Source of the DNA: Strigamia acuminata
Taxonomy: Eukaryota > Arthropoda > Chilopoda > Geophilomorpha > Linotaeniidae
Direction: 5' to 3'
DNA: 64,000 nucleotides
Assembly: GCA_949358305.1 (NCBI GenBank)
Contig: OX442316.1
Location: forward strand, 7,688,001-7,752,000
Of this stretch, positions 49,314 through 60,361 are shown piece by piece. The position numbers were made by a program, and so were the translations under genes. Under the pieces are notes generated by a model. The model searched no databases, was not told where the DNA came from, and saw only the letters and a list, made by a program, of their open reading frames with translations. Every line of letters begins with the position of its first letter. Position 1 is the first letter of the stretch.

Positions 49314-50921
49314 ATGAGTTTAAAGGAGGAATATGAGGTAATGTTTTTATTTGCTACAATATGTACTTTCTCTACATTTTTGTTTTATTTATAGTCGATG
49401 TTGCGTGGTTGTCAAGAACTGGAAAATGAAGCCGCGAATTATGAATCTGCGATTGTTGAATTGAAGTGTAAATCCGAATCAAAACGATCTGTTTTTATTC
49501 GAAGCGTGCAATCGACTATCTGCGAACAAGTCAAAGGATTGAAAAAAGAAGTGGAAATGGTTACAACAGAAGTATTGATAATTATAAAATTTCCCTTGAC
49601 TATTTGATCGCCAAATTATCTTTTTTCCAAACAAGGTAAATCTCTTGGAACAAAAAAGAAACGAACTAAAGCAAACAAATGAAAATTTGGAAGCGGAACT
49701 GAAATTACAATTACCAGTACCACTTGACGGAAGAAATACATCCAACGTTGCAAACGATTCGATATTAATAAATGAAATAGATGCGTTGCGTGATGAGCTT
49801 AATCGGTTAAATATAGATATAGTAATCTTAAAAACCTGATAACATTTTTAATGTAAGCAAAACCTCGGTTACTAAAGCATTCTTTTTAGGATGAATTCAA
49901 AGCGAGAGACGATAAAGTTGTCGCTGAGCTCAATGACGTACATTTGGATGAAAATTTAATAGAAATCGGTTTGAAATCTGTTGAAGAAGAACTTTCAATG
50001 AAAAATAAGCAGATTGGTGAATTAGAACGCGAGTTACAGGTCGGTTTAGGAAAAAATTGTCATTATTAATAAGAAATTTTTAAGATATTGTTTTTAGACA
50101 TCAACGGAGGAAGAAACTGATTTCGATTTCAATTCTCAAGTACTGTCTAGTAATACAAAATCGTTGTTTTCCGAGGTTAATGAGTGTTTGGAAAGGAAAT
50201 GGACTTTTTTTTATATAACTAAACATGTTTTTTCAGGTAGAAGAAGGACGTGCCGAGGGTATAACGGAGTTAAGCGAGTTGAAGGAAAGATACGTCTCAT
50301 TGAAGAGAGGTCACGAAGATATTAAAGAAAAAATTAATAGAATGGTAAGTCAATATAAGTAATTGCTTAAAATTAAAGTGTTTGCATGGTATTCAACTAT
50401 TCATCTGTTACAGTCTCAAATAAAGCTGCTGTTTGATTCTCGATTGGATGTTTGTAAAGAGAATTATGTCAAATATGTACAAGGGATGAATTTCGTTATC
50501 AACAATAAGAACAAGCACTTGAATGATGAACTTGCTCAATTAGAAACTGTTTATAATTTGAATAAGGTAAAAGGAAAGATGTTTATGATTTTATATGTTA
50601 TGTAATAACATATTTCTTTTTTTTTATTAGGATAAACATCCGACACGAAATGAAATCAAATGTAAATCATTTTTTGATGGAATGATCTCGACCATTGAGT
50701 ATGTGAATAGACATTTCTTTAAATTAATAATTTATTTAACAAAGGTTTTATTTAGAAAATCTCTGGCTGAAATGTCTGAACAAAGAGAGGAGATGAATAC
50801 CCAAGAGATGGTGGTGTTTGAAAGGTGCCGTGCTATGAAGCAGTACGCATTTAGAATGGAAAAGGAAATACTTAATAGACAAAATAAAAATTCCACAATG
50901 AGAATTATAAAAGATTTATAA
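49314..50921 (+). CDS. Spindly-like coiled-coil protein, 369 aa
   Basis: Nine exons in phase: 49314-49337, 49395-49571, 49636-49821, 49890-50039, 50098-50175, 50237-50344, 50414-50566, 50631-50698, 50756-50921. Almost the whole product is heptad-rich coiled coil. At residues 201-210 it has SLFSEVEEGR followed by ELKERYVSLKRGHEDIKEKI, the layout of the Spindly motif that binds the pointed end of dynactin. Near the N-terminus SMLRGCQELE sits where dynein adaptors carry the CC1 box (AAxxG); only the Gly is kept. Spindly recruits dynein-dynactin to kinetochores through RZZ. The size is shorter than human Spindly. Exon 1 is only eight codons, directly downstream of the giant element, so the promoter has been displaced or replaced. 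A generic coiled-coil protein is the alternative. Confidence 0.65.
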
Positions 50922-51177
50922 AAATACTTCATGTATCTAAAGAAAAACTTGTTAATATGGCCACAGTCCATAGATAAAATTCTATTCTATGGTCTGTGAG
51001 TCTGTGATATAGCTGTTGATGCATTTATTGTTGTATTTTTTACTACTATTCTTGGTTGTACATTAAGAAATGATGAAATATATTGTAGGCTTATACATAA
51101 TTTAAATAAAATCAACTGTTAGATACAGCTAATTTTGTTTTGAATGAGTAAAGTACAGTAGATGCTGTGGATGTACA
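50922..51177 (+). other. Spindly-like gene 3' flank
   Basis: AT-rich, with an AATAAA at about 51,105 suitable for the preceding gene, then the short 5' leader of the next small gene. Nothing else seen. Confidence 0.5.
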
Positions 51178-52024
51178 ATGGTGAGTAAATTGTTTTTTAT
51201 ATTTTACAAAAACTTTGTGCTCTTATTTAATGAGTTAATCTTCTTAGCCTGGTTTTCTGAATCGTATCAAGTGTTGAATGAAATAAGATGAATAAATATA
51301 TTAAGTTTAACACGAAGGAAGAAAATTTCAATTTTTTAGTACAAAATATTTGGGAGAATAGAACTTTGTGACATTTTCTACAGATGTAGTATTTCAGCAA
51401 GTACTAAAAAAATTTCCGTGATTTTTTATCACTAGGTGGAATATGTGTGGCAGGAAGTTGTCACACTTCTAGAAGTTTCCATAGTTTTTGATTGGCTATG
51501 TTGATTAGTCTGCATGCCAGGACTACTTAGCATATTTTTTTTTCAAGCTGGCCTTCGAGCGCATTTTTCGTCATTCGGTGCCTGGCACGGTGGAGGACGA
51601 AGACGTCGAAGATTCTCTATGGTGAGTAAATTAATTGATTTTATTTTAATTTACACTTTGTTCTGTTATTTATTCGTGGTTTGTTTTGTTTTAACACTGC
51701 GCTGTTAATTTAAAAAGCGCAATAAGTAAATTACTGTAGTTTTTTAGCGTGTTAATTTTTTAGCAGTTAATTGTAGACGTTTATCGTATTAAAGTAGTTT
51801 CTACATTCAGCTATCGACTTTGTTTTGACCTTTTGTCTTATTTTTGTATGGTTCATTAATTTTATAAATTACTAATAATTGGGTATTTTATATTTTTTAG
51901 GTTGATTCAATCATCACTTCTAGTGCCAATTGCCAACCCAGCCAGAGGATTCGACGCTCGAAGAATTTTATTTGGATTTATTGTAATTTCTATTTATTTT
52001 ATTGTACTTTTTTGTATTTTTTAA
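51178..52024 (+). CDS. Putative 66-aa small membrane protein
   Basis: Three exons, 51178-51180 (only the ATG), 51548-51621 and 51901-52024, join in phase into MLAFERIFRHSVPGTVEDED... with a C-terminal hydrophobic stretch of about 20 residues (RILFGFIVISIYFIVLFCIF) ending at TAA. Both donors share gtgagtaaatt and the acceptors are standard. AATAAA follows at about 52,028. Topology would be that of a tail-anchored or single-pass protein. The hydrophobic end comes from very AT-rich DNA, which encodes such residues by chance, so a noncoding spliced RNA is a serious alternative. Confidence 0.4.
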
Positions 52025-52442
52025 GGTTAATAAAATTATTTGTGTTGTCTTTATAATTTTTATGTAATTTTATCCAACTACATAAAAATTATAATTACAT
52101 AGTATATACTTTTAATTAAAATGTGTCGTCATTTAATTAACATTCAAATAAAATGGGAAATCTGTATACCCACCCTCCATCCCCCTTTTTATACTAAGTC
52201 CAAACCTATAAAAATTTGGCAGCGATTCGCCTTAGTGATTTTTGGACTTAGAATAATTTTGCGAAGAAATGACATAGCTTATAGAAAATAAAACTTTATT
52301 AAAATGAAAATATACTTTTACACAAATATTTACAAATTTTTCCTTAAAAGGAAAATAAATGGCTAAAAACACATTGAACCGGGTTGTACGGACCATTTAA
52401 AGGATTGTCTCAGGTAAAGATCCCCCTTGAGACTCCACCGTT

Positions 52443-53358
52443 TTACCCACACGGGACCCAGAGTGTGCCACGCTTTGGGCCCCCAAAAAGATGTCCCACG
52501 ATGTCTTCCTGTTGATGTAAAACTAACCTAAAAGGAAGAAAAATTAAATACATACATAACTGCAAAAATATGAACATACTGTAAATAAAAGTTATACAAA
52601 GATATAAGCACGAATAAAAATGATACAAAAATAGTAATTAAAAATTTTACAAAAATACTAATTAAAAATTTTACAAAAATACTAATTAAATGTTTTACAA
52701 AAATACTAATTAAATGTTTTACAAAAATACTAATTAACTGTTTTACAAAAATACTAATTAAATGTTTTACAAAAATACTAATTAAATGTTTTACAAAAAT
52801 ACTAATTAAATGTTTTACAAAAATACTAATTAAATGTTTTACAAAAATACTAATTAAATGTTTTACAAAAATACTAATTAAATGTTTTACAAAAATACTA
52901 ATTAAATGTTATACAAAAAAAAAACAAATTAAATGTTATACAAAAAAACAAATTAAAAATTTTACAAAAATACTAATTAAATGTTTTACAAGAAGACGAA
53001 TGAAAAATTTTACAAAAATACAAATTAAAAATTAAAATGACGCTCGGAATTCCCTTACTGCTTCATGAATTAGTCGTTCGCCTTAACCGTTATGCATTTG
53101 CGATAAAAAAAAACTATGTCTGACACGGTAAAAATAAGTAATACTTAAACGCGTAGATAAATTAACTAATATATATGACCTAAAACGTCTAAGTAATAAT
53201 GATTTACATGAAAAACAAGAAAATTATAAAATTAAAGCTAAAAAGTAAAATTTGAGAAAAACTCACCTCAGAACAACGCCGTGTATTTCGCCTTCCGTCG
53301 GAAAAAACACTAGTGAAAAACTTAGCGAAAATAGAAAGATGCAAAATATCAAATCCAT
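52443..53358 (-). CDS. Putative secreted peptide precursor, 58 aa
   Basis: Exon 1 (53358-53267) encodes a textbook signal peptide (MDLIFCIFLFSLSFSLVFF, then PTEGEIHG) and ends with AG|gtgagt. Exon 2 (52527-52443) starts after ttag and completes the Arg codon, giving LVLHQQEDIVGHLFGGPKRGTLWVPCG and stop. The KR pair is a possible prohormone cleavage site, and a C-terminal Gly is a possible amidation donor, so a neuropeptide-like or other secreted peptide is conceivable. The intron (52,528-53,266) is largely filled by a 24-bp minisatellite. A minus-strand AATAAA lies about 150 bp after the stop. No family was recognised. Confidence 0.5.
52632..53030. repeat. 24-bp minisatellite (about 16 units)
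   Basis: Unit actaattaaatgttttacaaaaat repeated from about 52,632 to 53,030. The central units (52,690-52,910) are nearly identical and the ends are decayed. It lies within the intron of the secreted-peptide gene. Confidence 0.95.
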
Positions 53359-54480
53359 CGTAATTTCATTTGAATAACCAATCAAAAATCAGAGAAATTT
53401 CAAGAAAAAAACGTCAAATTCATCCGAGCTGTCACCTGATGATAAAAATTATAAATAAAGAATTCTCAAAGGAGTTGCTAAGCAACGCCACATTAACTGC
53501 ATAATTTCCTTTTACGTACTAAGTTTCATTTTACTTCCTGCTGTCTCTAATGTATGAATAAATTGAAAGAGTTATATAATGATCAAATGGTGAGATATTT
53601 ATTGTATTCTGACAAATGCAACACTTTTAATGTACAGTTCATCCTGCTTTGCAAAAGACTCGCCAAGTCGCCCATGGATGTTGTGATTTCAAGCGATTGC
53701 TTACTAGGGTCCGGCCCATCATTTAAATTTCCTTTCCTTGTTCTACTTCTAATTTACCATCCAATTCTTTATGGTTGATAAGGATCACATGTCTCTACCA
53801 GAAAAACACAATTTATTTATTATTTATTTATTCTATACACGCCTATGCCTTGTAAAATGAAGTGTAGACATCTAGTGAGATTTTTTGCAAATAAAAAACC
53901 GAGAACTGTTTCAAACGATCACTTTTAACTGATAAATTATACATTTTTTTTTCTGAAACATAGAAAAGATAAAAACCATAAAACCTAATTACCCCCCTCA
54001 GAGAAAGCTTGTAAAATATAAGTCACGCGACGTGTCTGCACCGCAAATGCATGATGGGATACGCGTGATCCACGAACACAAACAGCTGTTTCTGACTTCT
54101 TTTTCATTCTTTTGACCGATGTAATGTAAGGACTGGAATCTCATTGTTCTCCTCGGTCAAGTGTCAAGAATCTGTAAAGTAAATTTCCGTGTGCAGTTAA
54201 TAGATTTTAAAAAATAAAATAAAAATGTGCATAAAAACTAAACAAAAACTCATTGGTTACTTTTGAGTTTTAAACGTGGATATCAATTCAAAACTAATTT
54301 CAATTCCCCGCACTGAAAACAATTGATAATCTAACGGTACGGAAGCCGCCAAATCATTCAAATTTCGTCGTTTACATCATTTCTACCGTGCTCTATTGAT
54401 TGTTAACAAAGGCTTTGAGTTAATAAAAAGCTGCACCTTGCTGCGAAAATACATGTTCCTTCATCGGCCATCTGCTCTTA
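53359..54480. other. Intergenic region between the secreted-peptide gene and E2F
   Basis: Shared upstream region of a minus-strand and a plus-strand gene. It contains a 74-codon plus-strand frame (53,554-53,778) with no domain or splice context, and no RNA gene that I recognise. Confidence 0.5.
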
Positions 54481-54509
54481 TTTCGCGGGAAATACGATTT
54501 GGCGCCAAA
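54481..54509. promoter_or_regulatory. Two E2F binding sites upstream of the E2F gene
   Basis: TTTCGCGGGAAAT (54,481-54,493) and the perfect palindrome TTTGGCGCCAAA (54,498-54,509) both match the E2F/DP consensus TTTSSCGC on both strands. They lie about 330-355 bp before the ATG. Autoregulation through such paired sites is well known for activator E2F genes in other animals. Confidence 0.75.
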
Positions 54510-54835
54510 ATCCAGGCTTCTTTGTGAGTGCTGGAATGAGTGTGTTGATGGGGTGCTACTAGCGACCGCAATCGAAGCGGGGGCTGTGGAAGCCCATCGG
54601 AATCTGCGCTCATTTTCACATTTAAACCAAAAACTACACTCATAGTTGGGAAAAATGGAGTGAAAAAGGTTCGATCAGTATTAATTAGGCCTTGATGGCT
54701 ACGATTTAACCGTGGATTGAGTTAGATCGATATCGAATGGATCTAGTCGCCTGGCTCCATTGTTTGTTTCCTGTTTTACCAGAATGAAGTCGGGAGTTTG
54801 TGAAATCGAGAAATAGAAAATATCAGGATAGAAAA

Positions 54836-56722
54836 ATGCCTCGTGTGCGAGGATTAACTAACTCGTGTCGAAGTCGTGGCCAAGGCGGAAGAGGTGGCAA
54901 AGGTCGAGGACGAGCCCGCAATCGTCCGGTGGCAAATAGCGTTTCGTCGGTCTCGTCGAGCGACTCCGTCGATGTGTACGCCGCATTTGGGTTCACATCT
55001 ACGGCATCAATGTACGACGATGAAACAACGACCATCACGTTTATGGATCAGTACGGACAGACTCCTGATCATTTGTATTTAGCCACACCGATTAAAATGA
55101 CATGTGAGACTAAGACACAGGAGGTAAATAGAAATTTAAAGGGCCATGCGCTTGTGGCTAACGCCACTTTGTTACAACTTTTTTTTTTATTGTTTAACTT
55201 TAAATTTACTTTTCCTTGGTGGATTTAATCGTGTTTTGCTTTCTATTGTTCAATTATCAGCACGTGAAACGGTGTTTAGACTTAGATGGCAGTAAAAATG
55301 TGTTCAAAACACCAAAGTTTAAACGACAAAGGACTGTGTCGTCAAACTCATCCATCTTTAGCAGTCCCAAAGGTATGTGATTTTCTTCATTGTTTGAGTT
55401 GTGGAATTAAAGTTTTGATTTTGAAATAAATTTTGCATGTTTAGTCGCCAAATCTCCTCAGGAAAAATCACGTTTTGACACATCGTTAGGAATTTTGACT
55501 AAGAAATTCGTCAGCTTACTGTGTAGTGCACCGAATGGAGTAAGAAAGAATTATTGAATGAAAAGAAAATTAATACGAATTTTTTTTACTTAAACTTTCA
55601 GGTTTTAGACTTGAATAAAGCTGCCAATGAATTAGAAGTGCAAAAACGTAGGATTTATGACATCACCAACGTGTTGGAGGGCATTCATTTGATAGAAAAA
55701 AAATCAAAAAATAATATCCAGTGGCTGTGAGTTGACGAATGATTTTTTTGTGCCAGAATGTGAATTAATTTGTTTTGTTTCTTCAGAGGCGTTAACAACA
55801 CTTTTGGTGATTCTGACTTACAATCGCAATCAGCCTTGAGTTCTGACTTGACTGATTTGGAAGCCAAAGAAAATCGCTTGGATGAATTGATTCGAACTAC
55901 CAAACTCGACATGAAGTTAACGAGTGATCAAGGGAAAAAATATCCTTTTTACAATTATTTTTTATATCATAAAAATGTATCCAGTATTTTGTTATCAATC
56001 CTTAACGCCTGATCACGTACGAGTATGTCACATATCAAGATATCCGCAGTATTAAATCATTTAATGACCAAACTGTAATAGCGATTAAGGCCCCACCCGA
56101 AACAAATTTGGAAGTTCCAGATCCCCAAAAAGTTTGTCATTCGCACGGCGAAATTTTTTAAAAGTATAATTAAATCCGTTTCAAACTTCCAGGCCTTACA
56201 AATGTGGCTGAAAAGCGAAAATGGTGAGATCGAAGTATTTCTTTGCCCCGAAGAAGACCACGCATCCGACACAACGTCGAATATTTTTGACGACAGAGCC
56301 GATTCGTTCGATGATAGCTTTAGAGGTGATAAATTTATCAGTTGAATGATAATTGCACTTCTTAAGTATTTCAATTTTCAATTACTTGTCACAAAAACTA
56401 TTAATTTATTAATAAAATGTAAATTTCTTTTGTCGTTTGTATCGTCCTAAAATTATTACCTAAAGCAATGTTTCATGTTGTTACATTTATTTTAGGCGAA
56501 TGCAGCAGTGACCCCAGTTTCAAACAATTTTTCATCTCGGAAGATGATGATTTTGGCCCAATGGGAAGCCGCAGCATTCAACTTCAAACTGAAGATCAAA
56601 ATATCGACATGCAGTCGTTTTTAAATTTAGAACCCCCTTTTTCCGAAGAAGATTACGCTTTTAGTCTTACTGACGGCGAAGGGATAGCTGATCTCTTTGA
56701 CGCCTACGACATTGAGTTCTAG
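54836..56722 (+). CDS. E2f1: Activator-type E2F transcription factor, 415 aa
   Basis: Eight exons in phase: 54836-55123, 55261-55372, 55445-55539, 55602-55726, 55787-55939, 56017-56131, 56193-56325, 56496-56722. Features in order: a Gly/Arg-rich basic N-terminus; [10 protein letters not shown], like the cyclin-A-docking KRRLDL of E2F1; the winged-helix DNA-binding domain at about 139-207 ([27 protein letters not shown]); a leucine-rich dimerisation region; the marked box ([20 protein letters not shown]); and a C-terminal Rb-pocket-binding acidic end ([17 protein letters not shown]). It drives S-phase genes as a heterodimer with DP. A short uORF (54,784-54,816, ten codons) precedes the chosen ATG. 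Exons 5 and 6 are joined by a U12-type intron. Confidence 0.92.
55940..56016 (+). other. U12-type AT-AC intron in the E2F gene
   Basis: No GT-AG pair joins exons 5 and 6. The sequence ATATCCTTTTT at the 5' end, TCCTTAAC (55,999-56,006) with the branch A about 11 nt from the end, and a terminal AC match the minor-spliceosome consensus exactly. Splicing restores ...[15 protein letters not shown] in frame. Confidence 0.9.
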
Positions 56723-57369
56723 CTTTTAATTATTTGCTCGTTTTTATAAACCATTCGTTCAAATATTGCAATTTGTGAACGTTAACTTGTATACCGCATA
56801 AACAAAGTCACAATTTTGCCTTGTGTAAATACAGTATTATATTCATTCCTTGTGGAATTTTTTTTAAATGTTTATTATATTTTAAGGTGGGTTTGTACGG
56901 AGCACTGGCAGTTTTATATATTCCACACTTATGCAGGGTCGTTGGCACTTTTTAGAAATTAAAGTTTAATTTTACGAAGTTTGAATGCAAATTTACACGT
57001 TACGCTAGCTTGGGAAAATTTATTCGAGACGAAAGAAAACATTGTTTGCTCGTTACAATCACATCTAAACTGTATTTATGTTATTTTAAAACATGAAGCC
57101 AAGCTTAAAGGGATAATCAGCATCAACTGCCATTTTAATTAGTCATAGATTCAAGTCTTTTGAATTAGTTGACAGGTGTAAAATAGTTTAAATATGTATT
57201 AATTACTCCCAATTCTCGTGCCTTAAATAGTCAAACCAATTATTTTTTTATTATACTGAAGAAATAAAATGTAAAATGGAAAGAAGAAATTATTATATGT
57301 TAAAGTAATGTAATTTCTGTTTTACGTAATAAAAAGAAAGAAAATTAAATAAAATAAAACCTAATTAAT
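56723..57369. other. Convergent 3' flanks of E2F and beta-glucuronidase copy A
   Basis: AT-rich spacer between two tail-to-tail genes. From about 57,000 it belongs to the duplicated 3-kb unit (matching 60,020 onward). No gene seen. Confidence 0.6.
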
Positions 57370-59856
57370 TCATACGCAGGACAGCAACAAATCAGACGGC
57401 GTTTGATTATAGTTGTCAAGAGACAACGCTAATTTCCAGTAATGACCTCTCACAACACGAGCTCCGAACTTAGGTTGTCGTTGTCGAGTAAACACTCCTT
57501 TCTTGTTACCATTAACACGACTAACTTCTTGTTCAGTCATAAAATCGGCGAAATTCCATATCATTTCTCCCGAAATGTGTCCATTCGTGCGCAGATTATT
57601 AAAAGCAGAAAAGTATCTCATCAAAAATGCCGCTTGATAATCTTCAGAAAAAGCAACTGGAGGATCCTGAACAAGAAAAATATTATTTTATTTCGTTTTA
57701 ATAATTTTTATGTCAATTTCCTTTACCACATGTAATCCCGTAATTGTTTCGGCCCCATATTCGCTATTTATAACAGGTCTGTTATATGTTTCATGCCATG
57801 CTTTGTACTCTTCTATTACCTGATTTTCAATCAAATCTAACTGGCCTATATCGGAGTACCAACCAAAATATCGGTTTACACATATTACGTCTAAATACTG
57901 GGCCTGAAACAAACATTAATACGTAAAATAAAACGGCAAAATTAAAATATCATCTACAGCTTTATCTGCGTGTAAACCCTGACTCAAAACGAGCGTTGAT
58001 GGCCGCGTGGGGTCAAGACTTTTCATCAAAGCAACTAACTGCCTGTGAATGGAAAATATTTTCCTTATCACTTTATCCTATACGTTATACTATAAAATAT
58101 TACCTAAAATAAGGACCAGCTGCAGGTCTTTGTGACGCTGGTTCATTTCCAATTGACCACATGACAACTGACGGTCGGTTTTTATCCCGCTGATACAATT
58201 CATTCATTACCTGCATGTGGGTATTTAATAATTTTTGGTCGAAATTACTAGTTAAGTAATAAAAACAATTAATAAAAATAAAAATAATCAATCATGAATG
58301 TTTTTACTCTAAACCAACAGCAGGAGATTCGTCAATAACGACAATACCCTCGGCGTCAGCTCGATCCATGATCTCTTCGGCGTAAGGATAATGCGATGTT
58401 CGAAAAGAATTGGCGCCGATCCATTTCAATAAATTAAAATCTTTGACGACTAATGGGTAATCCAATCCTTTTCCTCGTAACTGAAAACAATAAAAGGAAG
58501 CAAGGTATTAGTGAAATTTAACCAAAAATAAAAATAAAATGATTTTACATCGGAATCTTCATGTTTACCAAATCCACGAAAGTAAAACGGTCTTTTATTA
58601 ATAAAAAAGCTTTTGCTATCCCAAGAAATTGTTCGAATGCCTATTTTAAGTCGATAAACATCACTCGAAACTGGATTGACAAGGTATACCTACAAAATAA
58701 GTATTATTATCAATAATAATTCAATAGATATTTTTAATCTACAATTTCGAGAGGTAATTGTTCGTACTTTGAATGTGTATAGATATGCTGGCGTTGAATT
58801 TGTAAGATAGGGCCACCAAAAATGAGCATTGCTAATTTTTAAGCTGCCGTTCAATGCATTTCCTTTAGCAATTTCATTTCCCTTTTTATCCAAAACCTGA
58901 ACGACGCAATTTGTGTTTTCACTCACTGAGGGTTGAACTACATAATGTATAACACCTGTGGATTCATCGAGAATGTCGGTTACAACCGTAATGTCATCGA
59001 TGTATACTGTTGGGACTGTGTACAAATAAACTGGACGATGAACACCAGCATAATTATAAAAATTATAGTTATATTCCTGCACAAAATACCCCGGTGGATA
59101 TCTATTTTAAAAATAAAAATAAAAAATTAATTTTTAATTAATTTTTAAACTTTATCGGATTTATTTGTTTTACCTTTTGGAATCATTCACAAAATGAATT
59201 GAACCCTGGGGAATTGTTTCAGGAGTTAACGTATTATTAACAGCAACCGTCACTCGATTAATAGTCTCAAATTCTAAATATTTGGTTACATCTTTTTGGA
59301 ATGGTAAATGTCCCACTGAATGATCTACCACCTGGATTCCGTTTATCCACTGTTTAATCAAAGGATTGCAAATCACGTAAAATATTGTTTTGATACAATT
59401 ATCTCAATAATGTTACGTCACTTACAACAATCGCGTTATAATGCACACTTCCAAAACGAATAAAGATTCGTTGTGTTTTGTTATTCCAGCCATTGGGAAC
59501 AAACGTTTCCTTATCGTACCAAACCCATCCAATGTGATCACGTATTGTCCGGTTTTGAGTTACATCGTTAAAACTAGATGGTACGGGCATGGGAATAACT
59601 TCCCCAGTCTGCAAAATAATTGTTATAAATAAAACATTTCCTTATTACAAAAATGGCTATTTACCTGATCTAGAGGAAATGAATACCATTTTTCTCTGAA
59701 TCCCTTTTCCTGGTCATAAAGCGGCGTGATTCTAAAATTCCACAAACCACCCAACTCTTTAGTGTCTCTTGTTTCGGAATCTTGAGGATACAAAATTCCA
59801 CAATCTGCATAATAGAAGCTAATGGACACTAGAATAAAACTACCGATAGTTCCCAT
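57370..59856 (-). CDS. GUSB: Lysosomal beta-glucuronidase, copy A (633 aa)
   Basis: Ten exons (minus strand): 59856-59665, 59608-59426, 59349-59174, 59101-58768, 58689-58549, 58480-58308, 58247-58104, 58042-57958, 57903-57727, 57666-57370; total 1,902 nt. A signal peptide ([17 protein letters not shown]) precedes the GH2 sugar-binding, Ig-like and TIM-barrel domains. Key motifs are WSIGNEP with acid/base E435 and NSEYGAET with nucleophile E524, 89 residues apart as in human GUSB (E451/E540), plus [10 protein letters not shown] and the C-terminal [13 protein letters not shown]. It removes terminal glucuronic acid from glycosaminoglycans and conjugates. No defects seen. Confidence 0.95.
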
Positions 59857-59952
59857 TGCGACGAGAGATACCGAACACTCTACCTAGAATACGAATCCAA
59901 GCCGCTTACTCATCACGAGGAATTATTTGGGTCTCGGGCTACAACCTACAAC

Positions 59953-59958
59953 CACGTG
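59953..59958. promoter_or_regulatory. CACGTG E-box upstream of GUSB copy A
   Basis: Palindromic CACGTG about 95 bp upstream of the copy A ATG, in the conserved block accacgtgtggcacc. Copy B keeps it at 62,946-62,951 and has another at 62,893-62,898. CACGTG is the core of the TFEB/MITF (CLEAR) sites that control lysosomal genes in animals, but the flanks differ from the full CLEAR consensus. Confidence 0.35.
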
Positions 59959-60361
59959 TGGCACCTTGGCGACATCTGATAGTGATTAAGTGTAAACAAA
60001 TGTTTTAAATTAGAACAATTTACGCTTGCTTGAGAAAATTTATTCGGAACGAAAGAAATCATTGTTTGCTCGTCACAATCACACAAATTATATTTGTTAT
60101 TTTAAAACATTGGGATAGTCAGCATCAACTCCCATTTTAATCAGTCATAGATTCAAGTCGTTTAAATTACTAGTTTAAATATATATTAATTACTCACAAT
60201 TCTCGTACCTTAAATAGTCAGCCCAATTATTTTTATGATATTGGACAAATAAATTGGAAAATGGAAAGAAATTATTTTACTTTACGTTAAAGTAATGTAA
60301 TATCTCTTTTATGTAAGAAAATAAGAAAGAAAAAATATAAAATAAAATAAACCTAATTAAT

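Noticed and set aside
53554-53778. 74-codon plus-strand frame between the secreted-peptide gene and E2F
   Set aside because: No domain, no splice context and no promoter signal; length is within chance for this composition.
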